Shown here piece after piece: positions 8,824-17,434 of a stretch of DNA of 64,000 bases. Position numbers and translations under genes: made by a program. The DNA comes from Candidatus Anammoximicrobium sp. GTDB lineage: Bacteria > Planctomycetota > Planctomycetia > Pirellulales > Pirellulaceae. Below the pieces are notes generated by a model. The model saw nothing but the letters and a program-made list of their open reading frames with translations. It had not been told where the DNA came from and searched no databases. The DNA lies in the NCBI GenBank assembly GCA_012515235.1, contig JAAYYU010000142.1, forward strand, positions 36,996-100,995, given 5' to 3'. The stretch's first letter is position 1, and each line of letters opens with the position of its first letter.

Positions 8824-10086
8824 TTGACGCAAGCTGCCCCCACCCCATTGGCCACGCGATTCGAAGACCTCGGCCTCTCACCAGTCATGCTGGATTCCCT
8901 GAGGCAGGCGCGTTACGACGCGCCGACCCCCATCCAGGCTGGCTTCATTCCTTTGGCCTTGAAAGGCCTTGACGTCAGCGGGCAGGCGCGGACTGGCACG
9001 GGCAAGACCGCAGCCTTTTTGATTCCGATTTTGGAGCGGCTGAAGCCCAGCCGCGAAGTGGCGGGACCGCAGGCGCTGATCCTGACCCCGACCCGAGAAC
9101 TGGCGGTCCAGGTTCGCGACGAGGCCGACAAGTTGACGTATGGCCGCAAGGTGCATTGCGTCGCCGTGTACGGCGGCAAACCGATCCGGGGCCAGATCGA
9201 AAAGCTGGAGCGCGGCGCTCAGATTATTGTCGGCACGCCGGGCCGCGTGCTGGATCACATGTCGCGAGGCACGCTCAAATGGGACGACTTGTGGTGTGTG
9301 GTGCTGGATGAGGCCGACCGCATGTTGGACATCGGCTTCCGTCCGGACATCGAGAAGATCCTCCGCCGCTGTCCCCAGGAGCGGCAGACGTTTTTGCTGA
9401 GCGCCACCGTGCCGTCCGCCATCCTGCACTTGGCCCGCCGCTATATGCGCGATCCCCAGTCGCTGGACTTCTCGCCGCAGAATCTGGCGGTCGAGACGAT
9501 TGATCAGTACTACTTCACGGTCGAGCACGACCGGAAGTTTGAATTGCTGGTGCGGCTCTTGATTCGCGAAAAGCCGCGGCAGGCGATCGTCTTTTGCCGC
9601 ACCAAGCGGGGCACGGAGCGGCTGTATCAGCGGCTGAGCAAGCTGACGACCAAAGTGGAGTGCATTCACGGCGACATGCAACAATCGTCGCGTGACCGAG
9701 TCATGGGCTTGCTCCGCGGCGGCAAGTTGCGGTTGTTAATCGCCACCGACGTCGTGGGGCGCGGCATCGACGTGACCGGCATTTCGCACATCATCAACTT
9801 CGACATCCCCCAGTTCTGCGACGACTACGTCCACCGGGTCGGCCGCACCGGCCGCATGGGCCGCGAGGGCGTGGCCTATACGTTTGTCGAACCGGACCAG
9901 GGTTTCGAGTTGACACGGATCGAACAACGGATCAACCAGTTGTTGAAACGCGACGAGATCCGCGGCTTGGAAGCGACCTCGCCGCAAGTCAAAGAAGCGC
10001 CGGAGGACGAGAAGCCGGTCGAAGCCGAGAAACGCAAGCCGCCACCGTTCGGCCCGCGCCGGCCCCGCGTCCGCCGCGGACTGTAG
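8824..10086 (+). CDS. DEAD-box RNA helicase
   Basis: An ATP-dependent RNA helicase of the RhlE/CshA type, probably in RNA folding, decay or ribosome assembly. The 420 residues contain the Q motif (FEDLGLSP, then TPIQ), Walker A ARTGTGKT, PTRELA, GTPGR, DEAD in VLDEADRMLD, SAT in LLSATVP, then the second RecA domain with IVFCRTKRGTERL, ATDVVGRGID and HRVGRTGRMG. A charged Lys/Pro/Arg-rich tail follows from about residue 395. The TTG at 8824 is the chosen start, with AGGAAG a few bases before it. A DUF434 protein gene follows 13 bases after the stop, probably in the same operon. Confidence 0.93.
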   Translation: MTQAAPTPLATRFEDLGLSPVMLDSLRQARYDAPTPIQAGFIPLALKGLDVSGQARTGTGKTAAFLIPILERLKPSREVAGPQALILTPTRELAVQVRDEADKLTYGRKVHCVAVYGGKPIRGQIEKLERGAQIIVGTPGRVLDHMSRGTLKWDDLWCVVLDEADRMLDIGFRPDIEKILRRCPQERQTFLLSATVPSAILHLARRYMRDPQSLDFSPQNLAVETIDQYYFTVEHDRKFELLVRLLIREKPRQAIVFCRTKRGTERLYQRLSKLTTKVECIHGDMQQSSRDRVMGLLRGGKLRLLIATDVVGRGIDVTGISHIINFDIPQFCDDYVHRVGRTGRMGREGVAYTFVEPDQGFELTRIEQRINQLLKRDEIRGLEATSPQVKEAPEDEKPVEAEKRKPPPFGPRRPRVRRGL

Positions 10087-10099
10087 CGGTGCGCATCTC

Positions 10100-10849
10100 A
10101 TGCCCGACACGCGTCGACATCGTGGACCGCATCCGGAGGACGTCGGGTTGTTTGCGCCCTCCGCCTGGCCGGCGCTGCAGGCCGCCGTAGCCGACTTGTC
10201 CTGGCTCCTCTCCCGCGGCTACGCGGAGCACTCGGCACTGAAACTGGTCGGCGACCGTCTTCAGTTGACCGCACGACAGCGGATGGCCGTCATGCGCTCG
10301 ACCTGTTCGGATCAGGCCCGGCAGTGCCGCGACCAGACCCGCGTGCCGACGGAGCGGCTGGCCGGTGAGCGTCTGGACATCGATGGTTTCAACGTGCTGA
10401 CGACCGTCGAAGCCGCCTTGGCTGGCGGCGTGATCCTGGCTGGCCGGGACGGCTGTTATCGCGATCTGGCCAGCATGCACGGCAGTTATCGCAACGTGGA
10501 CGAGACCGAACCGGCCTTGAGCTTGATCGGCGAGGCCCTGAACGGATTCCGCCCCGCCCAGTGCTGCTGGTATCTGGACCGTCCGGTGTCCAACAGCGGC
10601 CGCTTGCGAACGCGGCTCCAGCGGCTGGCTGCTGAGCGGGGTTGGCCCTGGCAGGTCGAACTGGCCTCCGACGTCGACTCGGTTCTATCCGCTTCCCCGC
10701 ACATTATCGCCACCGCCGATTCGGTGATTCTGGACCGCTGTCGGCGCTGGTTCAATCTGGCCCGTGAAGTTGTCTCGCGCCGCCTGCCGCTGACGGCCGT
10801 TGTCGGCCTTGATCCGCAAGGAAGCGGCGGATGCCCCGAAGCGGGCTGA
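10100..10849 (+). CDS. DUF434/DUF5616 protein of unknown function
   Basis: A 249-residue cytosolic protein. The N-terminal part has the DUF434 pattern with SALKLVGDRLQLTARQRMAVMR. The rest matches the DUF5616-type partner domain, with the acidic strand LDIDGFNVLTTVEAAL, the GRDGCYRDLASMHGSYR segment and a C-terminal LITADS-like ATADSVILDR. The architecture resembles a NYN/PIN-type nuclease with conserved Asp residues, but that is inference. It follows the DEAD-box helicase by 13 bases, which would suit a role in RNA metabolism. Confidence 0.75.
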   Translation: MPDTRRHRGPHPEDVGLFAPSAWPALQAAVADLSWLLSRGYAEHSALKLVGDRLQLTARQRMAVMRSTCSDQARQCRDQTRVPTERLAGERLDIDGFNVLTTVEAALAGGVILAGRDGCYRDLASMHGSYRNVDETEPALSLIGEALNGFRPAQCCWYLDRPVSNSGRLRTRLQRLAAERGWPWQVELASDVDSVLSASPHIIATADSVILDRCRRWFNLAREVVSRRLPLTAVVGLDPQGSGGCPEAG

Positions 10850-10968
10850 GCGTTCTTCTGGTTCGCGCAAGCCCTCATCGACTTGTCGGGCGGACTGTGG
10901 CAAAATGACGTGTGCGGTCAACGCGCGATGCGGCTCCACAGACACTTGAGAAACCGAATCGGCAAACC

Positions 10969-12624
10969 ATGACGGCAGCCTACCTCATCGTGGAAAACGG
11001 TCCGCTGGCGGGCAAACGTGTCGAACTGACGGAGCGCACGATCCGGCTCGGCAGCAGGGACGCCGATTTCGTTGTCGACGACAGGCACGTCAGCCGGCGG
11101 CATGCGGAGATCACTTGGGAAGGCGGCGACCACTATGTCGCCGACTTGGGCAGCAGGAACGGCACCCTGCTGAACGGCCGCAAACTGCAAGCCGGCCAGG
11201 CGATCCGGCTGTGCGATGGCGATCGCATCACCCTCGCCAGGGTCCGCGATCTCCGCTTTCACAGTTCCGCCAGCGATTCTCCGTCGCCCGTCCCGATCCT
11301 GGTCGACGAGGCCGCGGAGGCCAAGTCCAGTTCGACGGTCCAATCCAAGGTGGAGGTGAATTTCAATTCGGCGGCGATGTCCGCGGCAGTGGGTGCCGAG
11401 GTCAAACTGCGAGTCCTGTTCGACATCACGCGGGAATTGGGCCGGACGCTGACCCTGGACACGGTCCTGCCCAAGGTGCTCGAAGGGCTGTTCAAGGTCT
11501 TTCCCCAGGCAGACCGCGGCTTTGTCGTCCTGGCCGACGAACGCGGCGGCCTGGTTCCACGCTGGACCAGGGCCCGCAACCCCGGCGAGGACTCCATTCG
11601 CATCAGCCAGACGATCGTCCGCCGCGTGCTCGAGTCCAAGCATGCGGAACTCTTGAAAGATTTTCCCCGCGACGCCTCGGACAGCCTCCGCGGCATTCGC
11701 GCCGCCGTCTGCGCGCCGCTGTTGGATTCAGGCGGCGACGCAATCGGCGTCATTCAACTGGACACGCTCAATCAGCGAAAGACCTTTCTGCAGGAAGACT
11801 TGGAACTGCTCGCCTGCGTCGCGATCCAGGCCGGCATGACCATCGAGAACGCCCAGTTTCACGAATGGGCGATGCGGCGCAAGGAACTCGAACTCGACTT
11901 GGAACTGGCCAACGAGGTGCAGCAGGCGTTTCTGCCCAAGTCGCCGCCGAGCATCGCCGGCTACGACTTCTACGCCTACTATCGCCCCGCGGTCCTGGTG
12001 GGCGGCGACTACTACGACTATGTCGAACTCCCCGACGGCCGCACCGCCATCATCGTCGCGGACGTGGCCGGCAAACGCCTCGCGGCGGCGATGGTGATGG
12101 CCCGGGTTTCGGCCGAAGCCAAGTTCTGTCTGGCGGCTGAGGGCCGGCCCGGCGCCGCCCTGAACAAGCTGAACGACCGCTTGTGCGGGCTGGAGGTCGA
12201 CCGCTTCGTCACCATGGTGCTGCTGGTCCTCGATCCCCGCACACACCGCGTCACGATCGTCAACGCGGGACACATGCCGCCGCTGTGGCGGCGGTTCGAC
12301 GGGAGCGTGGAGAAACTCGGCGCGGCCCTGTCCGGCATCGCCTTGGGGATCATCCCACAGCAGCAATACCGGGAAACCACCATCACGCTCGCGCCCGGAG
12401 AATCGCTCACGCTGTACACCGACGGAGTCACAGACGCCAGGGACGCCGATGGCCGGGACTACCAATCGCATCGCGTCCTCGGCCACGTGCAAGCGGGCGG
12501 TGGAGTCCAGGATTTGGGGCAAGCCATCATCGACGACGTGGACCACTTCATGGGCGACCACCCGCAAGCGGACGACATCTGTCTGGTTTGCCTGGGTAGA
12601 CGGGTTCCGTGGAAAGAGATCTGA
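10969..12624 (+). CDS. FHA-GAF-PP2C (SpoIIE-type) signalling phosphatase
   Basis: A 551-residue regulator. Residues about 1-100 form an FHA phosphothreonine-binding domain (IRLGSRDADFVV, VSRRHAEI, GSRNGTLLNG). A GAF domain follows (about 145-300, TLDTVLPKVLEGLFKVF onward, with AVCAPLLDSGGDAIGVIQLD). Residues about 330-550 form a SpoIIE/PP2C phosphatase with VGGDYYDY, VADVAGKRLAAAM, VTIVNAGHMPP and LYTDGVTDA, so the metal-binding Asp residues are present. It probably dephosphorylates a Ser/Thr-phosphorylated protein in response to a ligand and a phosphorylated partner. An in-frame GTG at 10912 would add 19 residues; the ATG at 10969 was preferred because the FHA domain starts at once. No partner anti-sigma or STAS gene is adjacent. 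Confidence 0.9.
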   Translation: MTAAYLIVENGPLAGKRVELTERTIRLGSRDADFVVDDRHVSRRHAEITWEGGDHYVADLGSRNGTLLNGRKLQAGQAIRLCDGDRITLARVRDLRFHSSASDSPSPVPILVDEAAEAKSSSTVQSKVEVNFNSAAMSAAVGAEVKLRVLFDITRELGRTLTLDTVLPKVLEGLFKVFPQADRGFVVLADERGGLVPRWTRARNPGEDSIRISQTIVRRVLESKHAELLKDFPRDASDSLRGIRAAVCAPLLDSGGDAIGVIQLDTLNQRKTFLQEDLELLACVAIQAGMTIENAQFHEWAMRRKELELDLELANEVQQAFLPKSPPSIAGYDFYAYYRPAVLVGGDYYDYVELPDGRTAIIVADVAGKRLAAAMVMARVSAEAKFCLAAEGRPGAALNKLNDRLCGLEVDRFVTMVLLVLDPRTHRVTIVNAGHMPPLWRRFDGSVEKLGAALSGIALGIIPQQQYRETTITLAPGESLTLYTDGVTDARDADGRDYQSHRVLGHVQAGGGVQDLGQAIIDDVDHFMGDHPQADDICLVCLGRRVPWKEI

Positions 12625-12657
12625 GCGAGTGTTGTTCAGCAGGGAAGGAATCGTTGC

Positions 12658-14985
12658 ATGTCGAAGAAAAAACGTCCGCCGGACGAACCATCGGGCCGCC
12701 GAGGTGGGAAACGCCCCGTTCGAGGCTCTGCTCCTGGGCAAGGACTGCCGTTGCCGCACCCCTTCGCGATGGAAGGGTTGTTGCGCGATGCCTTGCGCCA
12801 GTCGGGCATGCTGGAGGAGGCGGGGGCGCCGGCGGCGGAAGCATGGCGCCTCGTCGAGCAGGCGTATTGCGCACAGGACAGAAAGAGGCAGCGGCAACTC
12901 GCCCAGCACGCCCTGGAGATCGATCCGGACTGCGCTGAGGCCTACGTGTGCCTGGCGGAAACGGCGTCTCGGGCCGAAGAGGCACTGTCGGCATGGGAAC
13001 AAGGCGTCGCCGTCGCGACACGAGCGCTGGGCGGTGCGGAATCCATGGACCGATACGCCGGCCACTTCTGGGGTCGACTGGAGACTCGACCCTACATGCG
13101 TGCTCGGTTGGGGCTGGCCCAATGCTTGTGGACCCTTCGCCGCCAGGAGGAAGCGGTCGCTCACTGCCGAGAACTGCTGCGGCTGAATCCGAACGACAAT
13201 CAGGGCGTACGTTACGTCTTGAGTTCTTACTTGTGCGAGTTGGGGCGAGACGACCAATGGCAGCAGTTGCTGGACGAGTACCCGGACGACGCTTCTGCGG
13301 AATGGCACTTCGGTCGAGCGCTGTTGGCCTATCGCCGCCTGGGCGACACGGATGCTTCCCGCGCAGTGCTGCAGGCGGCGCACGCGGCCAACCCCTACGT
13401 CGTCGAGTACCTGGTGGGAAATCGGCCGCTGGACACGCAGTCGCCTCCGTATTTCGCGCTGGGAGAAGACAGCGAAGCCTGCAGCTATGTTGGGGCCTTC
13501 TTGTCCGGTTGGCGTGGGACTCCCGGAGCGGCCGCTTGGCTGCGGAGAACCCTGCAGACGGCCATGCCTACAAGCCAGCGCGAACCGCCGCGTGCGTCTT
13601 GGAGCTTTTTGAAAGGCAGCGTCGGCGACCTGCCGCTGGCCACAGGCGAAGTCTGGCAGGTTGACGTCCGCCGGATGCCGTTGGGATCCGGCGACCGGGA
13701 TGCGACACCGACACGGATTCTGGCCGTTACGAACGCCGACCAGGGGGAGATCATCCTGCTGCAGCCCTGGGAACCGGAGGCCCCTCCCAAGCCACGCGAC
13801 ATCCTGATCGCGGTCGTGACGGCGATGCGCAACCTCCCGTCAGGCGAGCCGCGCCGTCCGGAAGCAATCCAGGTGCTGCAGAAGACCTATCGCCGGTCGT
13901 GGACTCCCAAACTGGCGGAACTCTCTGTGCGATGCGAACTGATCGACGACTGTGAGTTTCTCGACACAATCATGGATCGCCTGGCGGAAAGGGAGGCGTC
14001 CTGCCCGTTGTCGGAGCACGAACAGCAGCGCCGGACGGAAAGCGTCGCCGACTTGCCTCAGGAAAGCGACGAAGTGTGGCAGGTCGCCGCGCGAAAGCTG
14101 GCCACCTGGATCATTGACCAGGGAGAACCGCAACGCCCCTGGGCGACGCTGGTGGCCAGCCTGGACACCGGGTGTATTCTGGGGCAGAAAGTCAGCCTGG
14201 AACCGCCGACTGCCGAGATGCTGTGGGAAACGGTTCTGGCGGCGATGGTCTCGCCGGCCGCCGGACCGCCGCATCTGCCCGGCGCCATCGAGGTGCACTC
14301 CGAACCGTGGCGCGACGCCCTGCTGCCGCACCTGACGCCCTTGGGTGTCGCGTGCCAAGCCTGCAGCCAACTCGAACGCATGGACGCGCTCCTGGACGAC
14401 TTGTCAAACCATTTGAGCAGCGGCCCGCAACTGGCGGCGATGATCGACACGCCAGGCGTCACCCTCCGCCACGTCGGCGGCTTGTTTGCCGCCGCGGCCG
14501 AGTTCTATCGTGAGAAGCCCTGGCGGAGCGTGCCGGGCGACGTAGCGATCGAGGTCCGTTGCGACAAGTTCCAAACGTCCCGCTGGCACGCCGTGGTGAT
14601 GGGCCAATCCGGGATGACGTTCGGACTGGCCATGTACGAGGACTGGGAGGTGCTGCAGGCTCTGCTCCGCGAAGCCCCGGATGCGGACCGCCGCAACTCG
14701 GCCTTGTCCCTGATGTACAGCGAGGCCTTCGAAATCGCTGTCCGCGACCTGGACGCGGCCGAGCGCGAAGACTGGGCGGTGGCGAGTCCCGAAGCTTACC
14801 CGCTGGTGATGCGAGTCAACCCCGGCATGGCCGTCCGGCCGCCGCTGGCCTGGGAACTGGAACTGCTCGAAGGCTGCCTCCGCGCTGTCCCGCTGTTCCT
14901 GAGACAAGCCCAACGGACGCCCGCCCGGTTGACCGTGCCGATTTCGTCCGGCGAACTGACGTTGGATCTGAGACGGACAGATTGA
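12658..14985 (+). CDS. large TPR protein with an internal duplicated domain
   Basis: A 775-residue cytosolic protein of unknown function, 33 bases after the PP2C gene and probably in the same operon. After a basic, Pro-rich start, residues about 50-270 are TPR-like (QLAQHALEIDPDCAEAYVCL; EAVAHCRELLRLNPNDNQGVR). Two copies of a domain follow: one opens with SVGDLPLATGEVWQV (Glu at residue 331) and the other with SVADLPQESDEVWQV (Glu at 472), a spacing of 141 residues. A third, different C-terminal region (about 600-770) contains the stretch VAIEVRCDKFQTSRWHAVVMG. The first 270 residues resemble TPR proteins with plant and animal ST7-like repeats. No catalytic motif is visible. ATG supported by GGAAGG eight bases upstream. 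Confidence 0.8.
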   Translation: MSKKKRPPDEPSGRRGGKRPVRGSAPGQGLPLPHPFAMEGLLRDALRQSGMLEEAGAPAAEAWRLVEQAYCAQDRKRQRQLAQHALEIDPDCAEAYVCLAETASRAEEALSAWEQGVAVATRALGGAESMDRYAGHFWGRLETRPYMRARLGLAQCLWTLRRQEEAVAHCRELLRLNPNDNQGVRYVLSSYLCELGRDDQWQQLLDEYPDDASAEWHFGRALLAYRRLGDTDASRAVLQAAHAANPYVVEYLVGNRPLDTQSPPYFALGEDSEACSYVGAFLSGWRGTPGAAAWLRRTLQTAMPTSQREPPRASWSFLKGSVGDLPLATGEVWQVDVRRMPLGSGDRDATPTRILAVTNADQGEIILLQPWEPEAPPKPRDILIAVVTAMRNLPSGEPRRPEAIQVLQKTYRRSWTPKLAELSVRCELIDDCEFLDTIMDRLAEREASCPLSEHEQQRRTESVADLPQESDEVWQVAARKLATWIIDQGEPQRPWATLVASLDTGCILGQKVSLEPPTAEMLWETVLAAMVSPAAGPPHLPGAIEVHSEPWRDALLPHLTPLGVACQACSQLERMDALLDDLSNHLSSGPQLAAMIDTPGVTLRHVGGLFAAAAEFYREKPWRSVPGDVAIEVRCDKFQTSRWHAVVMGQSGMTFGLAMYEDWEVLQALLREAPDADRRNSALSLMYSEAFEIAVRDLDAAEREDWAVASPEAYPLVMRVNPGMAVRPPLAWELELLEGCLRAVPLFLRQAQRTPARLTVPISSGELTLDLRRTD

Positions 14986-15105
14986 CGCCGGCGACGCACG
15001 AGAAGCGGCCGCCACCAAAGCGAGTTGGGGCTCCGGCCCGATCGAACCAGAGGCCCAGCCTGACCAAAGGCACGCCCCGCCCGCCCGTCGTACGACCTGA
15101 AGACG

Positions 15106-17082
15106 CTACGGCGATTCGGCCGCCTTGGTCTCCAAACGCGGCAGGGTTTGCTTCAGACGCTGGAAGCCTTGCACGGTCACCTTGGTGCCGCCAACGTCGA
15201 GTGTTTCCAGGTTCTTCAGGCCGCTCAGACGCTCCAGGCCGGCGTCGGTGATGGCGGTCTGGCCGATCCAGAGTTCGCGGAGTTGCGACAGTGACGCCAG
15301 GTCCGCCAACCCGGCGTCCGTCATCCGGGTGCCCGTCAGGTCGAGGATCTCCAGTTCACGAAATCCGGCGATCGTCTTCAACGCGGCGTCGGTGACGCGG
15401 GTATGCTCGGCGATCAGATGAAGCAAATGCCGGGCCGGCCTCAGATGAGCCAGACCCGCGTCCCCCACGTCGGTATAAGCCACGTCGAGCCACTCCAGTT
15501 GCGTCAAGCTGGCGGCGTGCTGCAGGCCGTCGTCGGTGATTGCCGTCCGCCCAAGAGACAGGTTTCGCGTCTCTGGCGTCAAGGGCAGGCAAGCCAGATC
15601 GTTGTCGGTCACGTTCAGAAACTCCCGGTACTGCCGGTCCAGATCGGCCAGCGGCACCTCGCAAAGCTTCCCCAGCGTATGCGCCTCGTCGCGGCCCTGA
15701 TAGACGGCTTGCAGATAGTCCGCCAACAACCGCCGGTACCGGCCGCGGTCGTAGTCCATCAGAAACGCGCCCAGTCCGGCGGCCTGGCTGTACAGCAACC
15801 GGATGTCCTCGTGTTGCTGAAGCGCCTGGCGTCCCAGGGCGGCGAGTTGTTCCAGGGGCAAATAAAACCCCTGGTTCAATGTCCGATAGCGCGCGTATTG
15901 CAGTCGGTTCGCGTCGATGCCGCCAAGCGTCCAGTAGCCGTCTCGCTTTCGCAGGGATTCCATGTACAGCGCGACGCCCTCGACGATCCAGGCGTTGGCC
16001 CGCAAGGAGACGCCCGGCGGGACACGTCCCGTTTCGGAAAACAGCTGGTGGGTCACTTCATGAAAGCAGGTGTCGTCGCCGGGTTCGTCGGCAACATAGA
16101 AGTAGGCGGTCTTCGCCGTCTCCAGATAAATGCCTACCGAAAGTTCGATCTGCGGCTCCAACCGCTTGAGCTGGGCCAGGTACTTGTCGCGGTTGCGGAA
16201 CAACACGACGCGATGGCGATTGCTGCTGCGGTCCGCCGGGACCAGACCCTCAAACCGTCGCGCCAGGACGGACGCGCTGCTCCAGTACTCGAAGAACACC
16301 TGCCGCCAAACGTCATGCAGTCCCTCGAACTTCTCGGCCAACTGCCGGCCCGCGTCCGGGCTGTGATCGGTGGTGACGCGAAAATGCTCCGATTCGATCG
16401 TCCAGTGCCGACCGGCGTCGAAGCCCAACTCCGGATTGGCGACGATCATCTGGCGAGTCCGGATCAACGACCCCGGTTTCCGCCAGCGGCCATTGACCAG
16501 CCGATAACCGAGCATTCCGCGAACCCGTTCGTGGTCCGGATCGGCGTACAGCACCTCGTGCAACAACTGAAACGCGCGGCTGGCGCGACCGGCGTCCAGT
16601 TCGCTGCGGGCCAGCCGGAACAACGCCTCCGCGTGCTCGCGGCGGTAGACGCTGAACTTGGCGTACCACTGCTGTACGATTTGGGGGGCATCGGCAGGCG
16701 GTTTGGCCGGTTCCGTTTCCGGCGGCGAGAAAAGGTACTGGCGCCGCGGGTCGCGCGAAATCACGGCTTGGCGAGTTGCCCTGGCCGCGTCGTCCAGGTT
16801 CAATGCGTCGCAGCGGTCGGCTAATCCGGACAGCCGCGCGGCGTAGGCCGCGTCCCATGCGTCGCGGCGCGTCCAGTAATCGTCGCTGCCCGTATCGGCC
16901 GCCCCAAGCGGGGCCATGCCCGCGGCGAATACCAGGACAAACGCCAGACTCAGCGCCCCACAGCAGGCCTGTACCGCGCCGCCTTGCTGGCGGACGGCGC
17001 GCCGAGCGGACTTGCCGCGAACGGAACGGCGCGGCGGCACGCGGAGGGATGAACGGAGGCTTAAGCGACTTGTCACGACCAT
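15106..17082 (-). CDS. exported DUF1570 metalloprotease-like protein with C-terminal leucine-rich repeats
   Basis: A 658-residue protein. A basic N-terminus and hydrophobic stretch (about residues 38-62) act as a signal peptide or anchor. The middle is a DUF1570 domain; it carries HEVTH at residues 341-345 in the stretch DTCFHEVTHQLFSE, the zinc-binding HExxH of a gluzincin-like peptidase. The last 150 residues are about six leucine-rich repeats of 24 residues (for example LERLSGLKNLETLDVGGTKV), a combination often seen in planctomycetes. The ATG at 17082 is preferred to an in-frame TTG at 17118. Whether it is an active protease is inference from HExxH; the third zinc ligand was not identified. 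Confidence 0.82.
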   Translation of the reverse strand: MVVTSRLSLRSSLRVPPRRSVRGKSARRAVRQQGGAVQACCGALSLAFVLVFAAGMAPLGAADTGSDDYWTRRDAWDAAYAARLSGLADRCDALNLDDAARATRQAVISRDPRRQYLFSPPETEPAKPPADAPQIVQQWYAKFSVYRREHAEALFRLARSELDAGRASRAFQLLHEVLYADPDHERVRGMLGYRLVNGRWRKPGSLIRTRQMIVANPELGFDAGRHWTIESEHFRVTTDHSPDAGRQLAEKFEGLHDVWRQVFFEYWSSASVLARRFEGLVPADRSSNRHRVVLFRNRDKYLAQLKRLEPQIELSVGIYLETAKTAYFYVADEPGDDTCFHEVTHQLFSETGRVPPGVSLRANAWIVEGVALYMESLRKRDGYWTLGGIDANRLQYARYRTLNQGFYLPLEQLAALGRQALQQHEDIRLLYSQAAGLGAFLMDYDRGRYRRLLADYLQAVYQGRDEAHTLGKLCEVPLADLDRQYREFLNVTDNDLACLPLTPETRNLSLGRTAITDDGLQHAASLTQLEWLDVAYTDVGDAGLAHLRPARHLLHLIAEHTRVTDAALKTIAGFRELEILDLTGTRMTDAGLADLASLSQLRELWIGQTAITDAGLERLSGLKNLETLDVGGTKVTVQGFQRLKQTLPRLETKAAESP

Positions 17083-17434
17083 CTCTTGGTTGCTGTCCGG
17101 GATCGAGGCCCGCCCCAAAACGCGTTCGGATCAGGGCCGGCCTGTTGCCGAGCGCCGTCTCCGAGGACTTTCTCTGGACGGCATCCGGCCGCTCGCCGTT
17201 TTGGGCCAGTCGCCGGAGCCGAGACCGGCAGGGCCGGGCAAGCCGATCACGTGCAATCGTCCTCGGCGGCTGACGGAACGGCGCAATCTGAAGCGGCTCC
17301 CTTCTTTCACTATGATACGTGACACCCGGAACGACGCCAAGAAGTCCTGATCCCGGCGCTGCCTTCGCGGCGCTGCCTTCGCGACGCTGCAACAACGCCT
17401 GAAACACTTGTTCGTATCTTCCCGGCGTCCCTCG
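17083..17434. other. spacer upstream of the DUF1570 gene
   Basis: About 350 bases between two minus-strand genes with no convincing protein. It includes a 14-bp tandem repeat at 17354-17390. The promoter of the DUF1570 gene should lie here, but I could not identify it. Confidence 0.5.
17354..17390. repeat. 14-bp tandem repeat upstream region
   Basis: CGGCGCTGCCTTCG occurs at 17354-17367 and 17368-17381, and a diverged partial copy follows (CGACGCTGC). About 2.6 copies, in a spacer. Confidence 0.85.
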
